Notes under the pieces: generated by a model
The model's database searches: none
What the model saw: only the letters and a program-made list of their open reading frames with translations
What the model was told of the DNA's origin: nothing
Shown: in pieces, positions 53,567-61,871 of the stretch
Numbering within the stretch: position 1 is the first letter of the stretch
Layout of the letters: each line of letters starts with the position of its first letter
From: Bacilliculturomica massiliensis
GTDB taxonomy: Bacteria; Bacillota; Clostridia; Peptostreptococcales; Anaerovoracaceae
Assembly (NCBI RefSeq): GCF_900605495.1
Contig: NZ_LR027603.1
Coordinates: 310,001-374,000 of the forward strand
DNA length: 64,000 nucleotides
Direction of reading: 5' to 3'
Position numbers and translations under genes: made by a program

Positions 53567-53723
53567 ATTACCCAGACGCGGGAAGCCGCAGGGCACGGGA
53601 ACGATCGGGAACATGCCGGGGAAAAGGGCCGAACGGAAAGAGAACGGTTCAAAACGGGGGACTGGTGGAAGGCAGGGCCATAGAGCTATCTTGATTCAGT
53701 AGAGAGGAATAGAGGTAACTATT

Positions 53724-54668
53724 ATGGAAAATGAAATTGTCAACAGTAAAAAAATCGCAATGCGTGTTTCGTCGGTGAGCATATTTATCAATGTAGCTCT
53801 GTCGCTGTTCAAGCTGGCGGCGGGACTGATCGCGCATTCAGGGGCAATGATCTCCGACGCCGTTCATTCGGCTTCGGATGTGTTCAGCACGATCATTGTC
53901 ATCATCGGAGTAAATGTATCAAACAAGAAGTCTGACGAAGAACACCCATATGGCCACGAGCGGATGGAATGCGTCGCTTCCATTATTTTGGCTGTCATTC
54001 TGTTTGCCACGGGAGTGGGGATCGGAGTCAGCGGTATAAAAAAGATCGTGGGCGGAGCAGACATGGGTTTGGAAATACCCGGTGCGCTGGCGCTGGCGGC
54101 GGCGGTGCTTTCTGTCGCGGTGAAGGAATGGATGTACTGGTATACGCGGGGAGCGGCGAAGAAGATCAATTCCGGCGCGCTGCTGGCCGACGCCTGGCAT
54201 CATCGGTCGGACGCATTGTCGTCGATCGGTGCGTTCATCGGTATTCTGGGAGCGCGCATGGGCTTCCCGGTGCTGGATCCCGTCGCCAGTGTGGCGATCT
54301 GTCTGTTCATCGGAAAGGCGGCCTTCGATATTTTCAAAGACGCTGTGGATAAAATGGTCGACAAGGCGTGCGACGGCGAATTGATCGGCGAGATGGAACG
54401 GCTGATCGCTTCGCAGGAGGGCGTGGAGAAGATCGACGAGATCCGTACGAGGATGTTCGGAGCAAGAGCGTATGTGGATATAGAGATCGCCGCCGACGGT
54501 GATCTTTCCCTCAGCGCGTCCCACGAGATCGCGGAGCGGGTGCACGACGCCATCGAGGGTCAGTTTCCCCAGGTAAAGCACTGTATGGTCCACGTGAATC
54601 CCACCGGGGAGCGGCCGGCCTGGGAACCGGGCGGAAAGCAGGGCGAACCGGACGGCAAGTCCGCATAA
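53724..54668 (+). CDS. cation diffusion facilitator, probable Ni2+/Co2+ exporter
   Basis: This 314-residue CDF transporter has six membrane helices. The metal-site motifs are SDAVHSASDVFST in helix 2 and ADAWHHRSDALSS in helix 5 (here H and D rather than D and D at the first site, seen in several CDFs). HPYGHERME is the loop signature. The C-terminal cytoplasmic ferredoxin-like domain (about 215-295) includes ARAYVDIEIAADGDLSL and VKHCMVHVNPT. The NiCo riboswitch upstream argues for cobalt, nickel or iron efflux rather than zinc. AGAGG precedes the ATG. A bidirectional terminator separates it from ilvN. Confidence 0.92.
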   Translation: MENEIVNSKKIAMRVSSVSIFINVALSLFKLAAGLIAHSGAMISDAVHSASDVFSTIIVIIGVNVSNKKSDEEHPYGHERMECVASIILAVILFATGVGIGVSGIKKIVGGADMGLEIPGALALAAAVLSVAVKEWMYWYTRGAAKKINSGALLADAWHHRSDALSSIGAFIGILGARMGFPVLDPVASVAICLFIGKAAFDIFKDAVDKMVDKACDGELIGEMERLIASQEGVEKIDEIRTRMFGARAYVDIEIAADGDLSLSASHEIAERVHDAIEGQFPQVKHCMVHVNPTGERPAWEPGGKQGEPDGKSA

Positions 54669-54675
54669 TAAATCT

Positions 54676-54716
54676 AAAAAAGCGGAGCTGCACCTCAGTG
54701 AACAGCCCCGCTTTTT
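54676..54716. terminator. bidirectional terminator between the CDF and ilvN genes
   Basis: AAAAAGCGGAGCTG pairs with CAGCCCCGCTTTTT (one mismatch), with A- and T-runs on both sides, between two convergent genes. Confidence 0.9.
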
Positions 54717-54726
54717 CTTATTCATC

Positions 54727-55239
54727 TCAGCGATCCTGAACGCTGATGGCCTCTATGCCGACACTTCCGCCCCGGACGATCTCGATCCGTCCGCTGAACA
54801 TGTCGTTGAACAGCTTGATCATGCTGTTGTTTTTCGTCTCTGTATGGGCGCATTCGATCAGCACGTTTTTCTTGCCGTAATCGGTGATCCGCAGGTTGTA
54901 GACCTGGGCGATGCGGAAGATCTCCGCTTTTTCGCTGTCGGAGCAGCCGCGGACCTTGATGAGCAGGATCTCTCGGAGCACGATGGGAATGTCGGTGAAA
55001 TCCATCACTTTGATGATGTCCACGCTGCGGTTGAGCTGCTTTTTGATCTGCTCAAATGTGATGTCGTCGATAGTTAGACTGATGGTCATACGGGAGACCG
55101 TGGGGTCCTCGGTCTCGCCTACCGTCAGAGTATCCAGATTGTATGACTTGCTGGCAAACAGGCCGGAGACCTTGGCCAGAACACCGATCTCATTTTCTAC
55201 AAAGATTGAAATCCATCTCTTTTTCATAGTTGTTTCCAT
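54727..55239 (-). CDS. ilvN: acetolactate synthase small (regulatory) subunit
   Basis: This 170-residue regulatory subunit has an N-terminal ACT domain (RWISIFVENEIGVLAKVSGLF, NLDTLTVGETEDP) and the longer C-terminal domain (IALREILL-like, VLIECAHTETKNN, GGSVGIEAI). It binds valine and stimulates IlvB. AGGAGG precedes the ATG at 55239, and the gene follows ilvB by 15 bp, so they form one operon under the T-box. Confidence 0.96.
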   Translation of the reverse strand: METTMKKRWISIFVENEIGVLAKVSGLFASKSYNLDTLTVGETEDPTVSRMTISLTIDDITFEQIKKQLNRSVDIIKVMDFTDIPIVLREILLIKVRGCSDSEKAEIFRIAQVYNLRITDYGKKNVLIECAHTETKNNSMIKLFNDMFSGRIEIVRGGSVGIEAISVQDR

Positions 55240-55254
55240 AATATCTCCTCCTGA

Positions 55255-56994
55255 TTAGCAGTCCATGATCATTTCGTTCAGCGGCTTGCCCGTGGCGACG
55301 ATGGGCAGCACGTCGGCCTCGCGTTCGATGATGAATTCGATGAGGGTGGGTCCCTGCGTGTTTTCCCTGGCAGCGACAAAAGCTTTCTCGATATCCTCTT
55401 CTTTTTCCACGCGGATGCCGTGGGCTCCATAACTTTCCGCCAGCTTGACGAAGTCCGGAATGTAGGGCGGATTGGGGCACACGCCGCCCTCCTGCTCGCA
55501 GATGCGTCCGCAGCTTTTGTGGAAACGCAGGCAGGTGCCGGAGTAACGTTTGTTGTAGAACAGTTCCTGCCACTGGCGCACGTTGCCCAGATAGGAGTTG
55601 TTCAGCACACAGAGGATCAGCGGCAGATCATAAGCCATGGCTGTAGCCATCTCCTGAATGTTCATCTGCATACCGCCGTCACCGGAAATGCAGATGACGG
55701 TCTTGTCTTCGTTGCCGAATTTCGCCCCGATGGCTGCGGGAAAACCGTAGCCCATGGTGCCCAGACCGCCGGAGGTCAGCATCTGGCGGCTGCTGGAGAG
55801 CTCAAGGTACTGCGTGGTCCAGAGCTGATTCTGTCCCACGTCAGTCACCACGATGGAATCGTGGGGGAACAGCTGGTTGATCTTGCCGATGATTTTCTGA
55901 GGCGTCACGCCCTCGCCGCCGTCGTCGGCAATGAGAGGATGCTCCTGATCCCAGGCCCTGATCTTTTCCAGCCAGGCTGCCGTATCCAGCGGTTTTGCCA
56001 GCTCCAGCATCTTGTCGATAGCCGTTTTCGCGTCTGATACGATGGGAATGTCCACCACGATATTTCTGGATATAGAGGCAGAGTCGATATCAATATGAAT
56101 GATTTTAGCCTTTTTGGCAAATTCACTGGTCTTTCCCGTAATGCGGTCGTTGAATCTGGTGCCGATGGAGAACAGCACGTCGCAGTCGTTGACCGCCGTG
56201 TTGGTGGCATAGCTGCCGTGGATGCCCAGATTGCCTATGTACAGAGGATGATCCGTGGGGACCGCGCCTTTGCCCATGATGGTGGTGACCACGGGAACAT
56301 TGGTGAGTTCCGCCAGCTTGACCATGGCCTGGCCCGCACCGGAAAGATTGACGCCGCCACCCAGCAGGAAAATGGGCTGCCTGGCCTTTTCCAATACCTT
56401 CAGCGCTTTTTTCAGCTGTCCTTCGTGTACGCCGGTGCTTGGCTTGTAGCTGCGGATGCTTACTTCATCCGGATATTCGTCGCTGCCCATAGCCTGTTGG
56501 ATATCCTTGGGAATATCCACGACCACCGGTCCGGGCTTGCCGGTCCTGGCGATGTAAAAAGCCTCTTTGATAATGCGGCCCAGGTCCTCTCTGCGGCGGA
56601 CTGTAACGGTGTGCTTGGCGATGCTGCGGGTGATGCCTACGATGTCCACTTCCTGAAAGGCGTCGTTTCCGATCAAATTGAGGGGCACCTGTCCGGTGAA
56701 GCAGACCAGCGGTACGCTGTCGTAGTTGGCTGTGGCGATGCCGGTGACCAGATTGGTGGCTCCGGGGCCGCTGGTGACCAGACAGACGCCTACGCGGCCG
56801 GTGGAACGGGCATAGCCGTCGGCGGCGTGGATCAGCCCCTGTTCATGGCGGGGAAGCACCACTTCGATCTCTCTGTGATCGTAGAGCGCGTCGAAGAGAT
56901 CGATGGCCTGACCTCCCGGATAGCCGAAAAGGAGATCCACGCCTTCTTCCTTCAGCGCCTTGACGAATAACTCTGTTCCTTTTACCTGTTTCAT
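55255..56994 (-). CDS. ilvB: acetolactate synthase large (catalytic) subunit
   Basis: This 579-residue thiamine-diphosphate and FAD enzyme condenses pyruvate (or pyruvate with 2-ketobutyrate) as the first common step of valine, leucine and isoleucine synthesis. Motifs: FGYPGGQAIDLFDAL, LPRHEQGLIHAADGYA with the catalytic Glu, CLVTSGPGATNLVTGIATA, and ThDP site CISGDGGMQMNIQEM...NNSYLGNVRQWQ. An unusual stretch near residues 485-512 inserts a Cys-rich loop (TCLRFHKSC, CEQEGGVCP) just before PDFVKLAESYG, where most IlvBs have a short LGD..-type turn. The AGGAGG-like site GGAGGAAAA precedes the ATG. Confidence 0.96.
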   Translation of the reverse strand: MKQVKGTELFVKALKEEGVDLLFGYPGGQAIDLFDALYDHREIEVVLPRHEQGLIHAADGYARSTGRVGVCLVTSGPGATNLVTGIATANYDSVPLVCFTGQVPLNLIGNDAFQEVDIVGITRSIAKHTVTVRRREDLGRIIKEAFYIARTGKPGPVVVDIPKDIQQAMGSDEYPDEVSIRSYKPSTGVHEGQLKKALKVLEKARQPIFLLGGGVNLSGAGQAMVKLAELTNVPVVTTIMGKGAVPTDHPLYIGNLGIHGSYATNTAVNDCDVLFSIGTRFNDRITGKTSEFAKKAKIIHIDIDSASISRNIVVDIPIVSDAKTAIDKMLELAKPLDTAAWLEKIRAWDQEHPLIADDGGEGVTPQKIIGKINQLFPHDSIVVTDVGQNQLWTTQYLELSSSRQMLTSGGLGTMGYGFPAAIGAKFGNEDKTVICISGDGGMQMNIQEMATAMAYDLPLILCVLNNSYLGNVRQWQELFYNKRYSGTCLRFHKSCGRICEQEGGVCPNPPYIPDFVKLAESYGAHGIRVEKEEDIEKAFVAARENTQGPTLIEFIIEREADVLPIVATGKPLNEMIMDC

Positions 56995-57150
56995 ATTTTT
57001 TCCTCCATTCTGACACTGCGGGGCGAAGTTTTTTCGTAGATCGGAGAACTTTGCCGCCGCGGGGACGCGACGGCTGCCGTACCGAGCTGCGAAAAAGACG
57101 CCCGCCTGATGGCCGGCCCGTCGTCGGCGCTGCGGTTGATCTGAAAAACA

Positions 57151-57181
57151 GAAAAGCCCTAAGCTGCAGTCAGCTTAGGGC
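57151..57181 (-). terminator. T-box terminator of the ilvBN leader
   Basis: GCCCTAAGCTG and CAGCTTAGGGC (57156-57166 and 57171-57181) form an 11-bp perfect stem, followed on the minus strand by TTTTC. The alternative antiterminator uses the T-box sequence at 57194-57207. Confidence 0.93.
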
Positions 57182-57452
57182 GAACCTTACATCCGTGTTA
57201 CCACCTAAATTCGGAGCATATATGCTCCGCGCTCTTTCGGTACGGATCAGCGGTCGGCAGATCGATACCGTTTCCCTGTAACGCGGGAAGGACGTTGAAG
57301 TCTACTGAGAACAGCTGCTTTTCGCAGGCGGGCCAAAACTGTTCCGTTCGGTTCACTGCTCGGGGGCTACTTCCATACTCTCTCCGTAAAGATTTGCACC
57401 ATCCATCTTCTCTCTGGAACTTCGATGGGTATGTACTCCTCCCCGTCATTGC
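57151..57452 (-). promoter_or_regulatory. T-box riboswitch, probable valine specificity
   Basis: On the minus strand the leader opens with stem I (GACGGGGAGGAGTAC), then AGAGAG and a GATGGATGGTGC distal loop, and closes with GTATGGAAGTAGCCCCCG. The specifier loop 3' strand reads GAA-GUA-G, with the specifier GUA at 57368-57370, a valine codon. The conserved T-box AGGTGGTAACACGG is at 57194-57207, followed by the terminator. Uncharged tRNA-Val would stabilise the antiterminator and induce ilvBN. Confidence 0.92.
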
Positions 57453-57484
57453 ATTTGACTCTGTTTAAATGTTTATTGTTGACA

Positions 57485-57513
57485 AGTATAGCAGGATATT
57501 TGAGATCTGTCCA
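57485..57513 (-). promoter_or_regulatory. ilvBN promoter
   Basis: On the minus strand TGGACA (57513-57508), 17 bp, TATACT (57490-57485). It lies just upstream of the T-box. Confidence 0.8.
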
Positions 57514-57620
57514 CCCTTTTTTCGTATTTTGAACACAGTATTCCGAAATTACGTTGAAAGCGCCGGGAGAACGACAGCGTGGTTCGCTGAAAATCGTGCT
57601 TTTTCGACAATCTTATCCCC

Positions 57621-57649
57621 TTGACGGCAGGACAGGGCGTCGATATAAT
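57621..57649 (+). promoter_or_regulatory. strong sigma-A promoter of a short transcription unit
   Basis: TTGACG (57621-57626), exactly 17 bp, TATAAT (57644-57649). Confidence 0.85.
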
Positions 57650-57710
57650 ACGTGTTATCAAGAGAACAACAGTTGATCTGAAGAGGTCAGGAGGAGCAGA
57701 AAAGAAATGG

Positions 57711-57866
57711 ATGACAGCGACAGTAGCCACAGTTGCGGCCACAGTTACAGTTATCGCAAAAATAGTTACAACGCATGTTTCGGCAGAGAGAAGAATGCCG
57801 CCGTCTTTGTATGGACTGGCCGGGATTCCAAAACTCTGTGCAATAAATGTGATAATATCTCAATAA
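57711..57866 (+). CDS. possible small membrane peptide in a self-contained transcript
   Basis: Between a strong promoter and a strong terminator, two overlapping frames follow AGGAGGAG. The frame from ATG 57711 gives a 51-residue peptide with a hydrophobic helix (TVATVAATVTVIAKIVTT) and stops at 57866, just before the terminator, which is tidy for a real gene. The frame from ATG 57707 (MDDSDSSHSCGHSYSYRKNS) has better ribosome-site spacing but runs through the terminator to 58003, so it is less likely. A non-coding RNA is an equal alternative. No family is recognised. Confidence 0.35.
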   Translation: MTATVATVAATVTVIAKIVTTHVSAERRMPPSLYGLAGIPKLCAINVIISQ

Positions 57867-57880
57867 CTCAGCTCATGATT

Positions 57881-57938
57881 GCAAAAAGACATAATCCGGC
57901 GTTTCCACAGGCGCCGGGCTGTGTCTTTTTGCGTTTTT
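57881..57938 (+). terminator. strong terminator of the short transcript
   Basis: GCAAAAAGACA (57881-57891) pairs perfectly with TGTCTTTTTGC (57922-57932), with CCGGCG/CGCCGG nested inside, followed by GTTTTT. Confidence 0.88.
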
Positions 57939-58068
57939 CCGGAGAAGCGGCGGCCCAGGGACGGGGCGGCCGGAGCATTCCGGAAAAACGGAAGAAACAG
58001 TAGATGTTTGAAACAGCGCAAGCTGAACAAAATAAATCTTAATCGTATGAAAGGAGTGTTATTTCCAT

Positions 58069-60795
58069 ATGGAAAGTCACAAACGAAAGCCCTGGTATTC
58101 TATGACGGCAAATGAGGTATTGAAAGCCCTTGGAACGTCGGAGGACGGTCTGTCAGATGCCGGGGCGGCAAAAAGGCTGCAGGAAAACGGAAGAAATGAG
58201 CTGCGGAGAAAGAAGGCCAGGTCCATCGGTCAGATGCTGATGGAGCAGATCACGGACCCCATGGTGCTGATCCTCATCGGCGCGTCGGCTCTTTCCGCTC
58301 TGCTGGGCGAGTGGACGGAGGCGTCGGTCATCGCGGCTATCGTGGTCATCAATGCGGTGATCGGTATCGTTCAGGAGAAAAAGGCGGAATCTTCCCTGGA
58401 AGCGCTGCGGAGCATCAGCGCTCCTACCGCCCGGGTGATCCGGGAAGGCGAGGAGAGTATCGTTCCGGCGTCAGAGCTGGTGACGGGCGATATCGTCGTA
58501 TTGGAAGACGGAAGCATGGTGCCTGCAGATATGAGGCTCATCGATTCGGCCAATCTGAAGGTGCAGGAGGCGTCGCTGACCGGCGAATCCGTGCCCGTGG
58601 AAAAAGACTGGGAGGATGTGCTCCCTGAAAGCTGCGCTTTGGGCGACAGAAGCAATATGCTCTACACCTCGTCCATCGTCATATACGGGAGAGGGACCGG
58701 AGTGGTCACCGCCACCGGAATGGATACGGAGGTGGGAAATATAGCCGGCATGCTGGAAGGACAGGACGACCTGGATACGCCGCTGAAGCGTAAGCTCTCC
58801 GCCGTGGGAAAGACGCTGACGGCGGCGGGCATCGTGGTCTGTATCCTGATCTTTGCCATCGGGGCATTTTATCAGCGGCCGCTGATCCCGCAGTTTCTGG
58901 TCGCCATATCGCTGGCGATCTCCATCATTCCCGAAGGACTGCCCGCCACGGCCACCATCGTCATGGCGCTGGGAGTCCGGCGAATGGCGAAGCGAAACGC
59001 TCTGATCCGTCGGCTTCCCGCAGTGGAGACGCTGGGAAGCGCCACGGTGATATGCAGCGATAAGACGGGGACCCTGACTCTGAATAAAATGACGGTCACG
59101 GACATCGCGGTCAACGGCGATTTTGAGGAGGGAAAAACGACCCCGCTGCAGGAAGCTTCGGAAACCCATCGGGAAGTCTACCGCCAGCTGGTCTGGGCAG
59201 GGGCGCTGTGCAACAACGCCAGCCTTGATCCCGACCGGGAAGGAGAGATCATCGGCGACCCCACAGAGGGAGCGCTGATCTATCTGGGGCAATCCTTCGG
59301 CATCGATCACGAGAGTCTGGAGGACCGTTACCCCCGGCTGTTTGAACAGCCTTTCGATTCGGACAGAAAGAGAATGACCACTGTCCACGAGATCGACGGA
59401 AAGATAACGGCGTACACCAAGGGCGCAGTGGACGAAATGCTGCCGCTGTGCACCCGGATACTCACATCGAAGGGCGAGCGGGATATTACCGAGGAAGATA
59501 AGGAGCAGATACGCAGTTTGTGCCTGAATATGTCGGCTCGGGCGCTGAGGGTACTGGGATTTGCCATGAGAGAGCTTTCAGCCGTGCCGGAGGAGGACGG
59601 AGCCGACGTGGAAAAGGAGCTGACTTTCATCGGCGCCGCCGGGATGATCGACCCGCCGCGAAAGGAAGTGGCGGAAGCGGTCCGCGTCTGCCGCGACGCA
59701 GGGATCCGCACAGTCATGATCACCGGAGACCACAAGGTAACGGCCACGGCCATCGCCGGCGAACTGGGGATCTGGCGTGAAGGGGACGCCGCTGTGTCCG
59801 GAGAAGAACTAGAGCGGATGAGCGACGGAGAGCTGGACAGCGTAGTGGGCACGGTCACCGTGTTTGCACGGGTGTCGCCGGCGGATAAGCTGCGCATCAT
59901 CCAGTCGCTGAAGCGTACCGGGGAGGTGGCGGCCATGACCGGCGACGGAGTGAACGACTCCCCGGCGCTGAAGGCGGCCGACATCGGCGTGGCAATGGGC
60001 GTAACAGGCACCGACGTGGCGAAAGAAGCGGCGGATATGATCCTTCTGGACGACAGCTTTACCACTATCGCTTACGCCATAAAAGAAGGACGCCGCGTCT
60101 ACAGAAATATTCAGAAGGTGATCCAGTTCCTTCTGGCGGGCAACATCGCGGAGATCGTCACGCTGTTTGTGGCGACCGTGTTTAACTGGGACGCCCCGCT
60201 GCTGGCGGTCCACATCCTCTGGGTCAACCTGGCCACAGCCACGCTGCCGGCTCTGGCGCTGGGTGTGGATCCTGCCAGCAGGAATATCATGCGCCACCGA
60301 CCTGTAAAATCCGGCACTCTCTTTGAAAAATCGCTGGTGGGCAGGGTGATCGTTCAGGGTGTCTTCGTGGCGGCCATGACCACCACAGCTTACTGGATCG
60401 GCGCAGGGTCCGGCGGCGTGGACAGCTGGATCGGCGGTGTGGCCGGCGGGGTGGGCGCGGAGACCGGCGGACACGCGGTCGGTCAGACAATGGCCTTCTC
60501 CGTGCTGGCGCTGTCCCAGATGCTGCGGTCCTTTAACCAGCGTTCCAACACGGAGCCGGTGTGGGTGCGCGCCGAGGGTCATAACCCCTGGCTGTGGGTG
60601 TCCTTTGCGGCTTCCGCAGCTCTCATGGCCTGCATCCTCTTTCTGCCCCCGCTGCAGAGCGCATTTCGCCTGACGACGCTTTCCGGAGCACAATGGCTGA
60701 TCGTAGCGGCGCTTTCCGCGCTGACCGTAGTGCAGGTGGAAGTCGTGAAGCTGGCGAAGAGAATGAGACGCCGGCAGGCGCCGGAAGCAGAATAG
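58069..60795 (+). CDS. P-type cation ATPase, Ca2+ type (P2)
   Basis: This 908-residue pump uses ATP through an aspartyl-phosphate to export a cation, most likely Ca2+. An N-terminal cation-ATPase domain starts near residue 12. The A domain has [11 protein letters not shown], the membrane motif [18 protein letters not shown] lies near 285-302, and the phosphorylation site is CSDKTGTLT with Asp near 331. [13 protein letters not shown] and [11 protein letters not shown] mark nucleotide binding, [10 protein letters not shown] and [13 protein letters not shown] the hinge. Ten membrane helices are expected. The last membrane part has an unusual Gly-rich loop ([19 protein letters not shown]). AAAGGAG precedes the ATG. 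Confidence 0.93.
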   Translation: MESHKRKPWYSMTANEVLKALGTSEDGLSDAGAAKRLQENGRNELRRKKARSIGQMLMEQITDPMVLILIGASALSALLGEWTEASVIAAIVVINAVIGIVQEKKAESSLEALRSISAPTARVIREGEESIVPASELVTGDIVVLEDGSMVPADMRLIDSANLKVQEASLTGESVPVEKDWEDVLPESCALGDRSNMLYTSSIVIYGRGTGVVTATGMDTEVGNIAGMLEGQDDLDTPLKRKLSAVGKTLTAAGIVVCILIFAIGAFYQRPLIPQFLVAISLAISIIPEGLPATATIVMALGVRRMAKRNALIRRLPAVETLGSATVICSDKTGTLTLNKMTVTDIAVNGDFEEGKTTPLQEASETHREVYRQLVWAGALCNNASLDPDREGEIIGDPTEGALIYLGQSFGIDHESLEDRYPRLFEQPFDSDRKRMTTVHEIDGKITAYTKGAVDEMLPLCTRILTSKGERDITEEDKEQIRSLCLNMSARALRVLGFAMRELSAVPEEDGADVEKELTFIGAAGMIDPPRKEVAEAVRVCRDAGIRTVMITGDHKVTATAIAGELGIWREGDAAVSGEELERMSDGELDSVVGTVTVFARVSPADKLRIIQSLKRTGEVAAMTGDGVNDSPALKAADIGVAMGVTGTDVAKEAADMILLDDSFTTIAYAIKEGRRVYRNIQKVIQFLLAGNIAEIVTLFVATVFNWDAPLLAVHILWVNLATATLPALALGVDPASRNIMRHRPVKSGTLFEKSLVGRVIVQGVFVAAMTTTAYWIGAGSGGVDSWIGGVAGGVGAETGGHAVGQTMAFSVLALSQMLRSFNQRSNTEPVWVRAEGHNPWLWVSFAASAALMACILFLPPLQSAFRLTTLSGAQWLIVAALSALTVVQVEVVKLAKRMRRRQAPEAE

Positions 60796-60874
60796 AGCAT
60801 AGACTTCGTTCCGTCCGGTCTTTCCAGCCGGCGCCGGCCCGGCCGGGCTGGATAGGCGAAACCAGAAAGAAAAA

Positions 60875-60916
60875 GCGATCATCACCTAAATTCCTGTCAA
60901 AATTGGTGATAATCGC
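60875..60916. other. 12-bp hairpin after the P-type ATPase gene
   Basis: GCGATCATCACC (60875-60886) pairs with GGTGATAATCGC (60905-60916) in 11 of 12 positions. Confidence 0.6.
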
Positions 60917-60932
60917 GTAGATTATGCCGCAT

Positions 60933-60976
60933 AATAGGTGAAAGATCTTTTTTAATTGATCTTTCACCTATTTTTG
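60933..60976. terminator. long bidirectional terminator
   Basis: A perfect 15-bp stem, AATAGGTGAAAGATC (60933-60947) with GATCTTTCACCTATT (60958-60972), is followed by TTTG and preceded by sequence that gives A/T flanks on both strands. Confidence 0.85.
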
Positions 60977-61082
60977 TGTGATTATTAGGTCAAGTAAGAG
61001 AAAAATCTTAGATCTCGCCTATCCATCCTGGCAGCGACAGGCAGATCAGTCGGGCAGCGCCGATGACGTGGATCGTACCCAT

Positions 61083-61147
61083 CCTTCCGTCCGATCCTTC
61101 CGTCCGATCGTCCCGTCTGATCGTTCTGTCCGATCGCTTCATCCGAT
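61083..61147 (+). repeat. five-copy 13-bp tandem repeat
   Basis: Units start at 61083, 61096, 61109, 61122 and 61135. The first two are identical (CCTTCCGTCCGAT) and the others diverge by two to four bases but keep CGAT/TGAT at the end. The sixth decays. It lies in non-coding DNA and may vary in copy number between strains. Confidence 0.85.
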
Positions 61148-61284
61148 CGATCTGCCGGCCAGTCCAGACGACGTCGGCCCGGCTGGACAGGCCGCATCTC
61201 CGCGCAGACGGCTATGAGAATCCCGAGCCGCCGGGAAAGGGAACCCGTCGTGCAGACGGTCGTAAAGTCGTAAAGCTGAAAGCC

Positions 61285-61330
61285 ATGATCCCATAGGCAT
61301 ATGATACCATAAACATATGGGATCATATGC
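61285..61330. repeat. overlapping alternative palindromes
   Basis: ATGATCCCATA (61285-61295) pairs perfectly with TATGGGATCAT (61316-61326). GCATATGAT (61297-61305) pairs perfectly with ATCATATGC (61322-61330). The right arms share ATCAT, so only one hairpin can form at a time. Confidence 0.8.
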
Positions 61331-61402
61331 TCATGAGTCCGTAAGCCTTTGAAGAAATAGGGCCGTGAGACCATGCTCAAGAAGCGCTGCGCCTGGATTT
61401 CT

Positions 61403-61714
61403 TTATTTTGCGTGCAGACGGTTGATCAGTCCAATGAGCATCATCAAGTCGTCGTCGTCCAGTTTGCGCAGACCTTCCATGGCTTTGCGCAGCAATTGCG
61501 GATTGACCGATTCCGCGTCAAAAAACTGCAGGGGGGTGATGTCGAAATAATCGCAGATCCTGAAAAACTGAGCCATGGAAGGAAGGGCCCTGCCCGAGGA
61601 TATGGCCTGAACATAGCTGCGGTTCTGACCCAGATCGAGACTCATCTGATACTCTGAAACATTTTTTTTTAGTCGTAATTCAGTAATACGGTTTCGTATA
61701 AAATTTTCATCCAT
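61403..61714 (-). CDS. XRE-family transcriptional regulator
   Basis: This 103-residue regulator has an N-terminal HTH_3 (ENFIRNRITELRLKKNVSEY, LGQNRSYVQAISSGRALPS, FFRICDYFDITPLQFFD) and a C-terminal helical tail. ATG 61714 follows GAGGTGG. It is divergent from the GGDEF gene, with about 155 bp between, and may repress that gene or itself. The target is unknown. Confidence 0.88.
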   Translation of the reverse strand: MDENFIRNRITELRLKKNVSEYQMSLDLGQNRSYVQAISSGRALPSMAQFFRICDYFDITPLQFFDAESVNPQLLRKAMEGLRKLDDDDLMMLIGLINRLHAK

Positions 61715-61751
61715 AAATACCACCTCAGTTTAAGGATAGCGAAAAAGAGAA

Positions 61752-61781
61752 TTGTAGAATGAACATTATATGTGTTATAAT
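61752..61781 (+). promoter_or_regulatory. promoter of the GGDEF gene
   Basis: TTGTAG (61752-61757), 18 bp, TATAAT (61776-61781), about 90 bp before the chosen start. Confidence 0.65.
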
Positions 61782-61871
61782 TCGCTATATATTAATAAAA
61801 TAGAAGTATTATATGCGTTAATTGATGATTTAATACGTTTATCCAAGAGTGTGGTAAGTGGGGACCAAACG

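Larger units (their letters stand above)
60796..61402. other. 600-bp gene-free spacer rich in hairpins and repeats
   Basis: No gene is seen. In order it holds the hairpin 60875-60916, the long terminator 60933-60976, a 13-bp tandem repeat (61083-61147) and overlapping palindromes (61285-61330). Short frames here are not supported by ribosome sites. Confidence 0.7.

Noticed and set aside
57938-58068. Possible yybP-ykoY-type riboswitch before the P-type ATPase
   Set aside because: The expected conserved loops are not visible in this leader.
60978-61217. Short plus-strand frames over the 13-bp repeat region
   Set aside because: They are made by the tandem repeat and have no ribosome site or family features.
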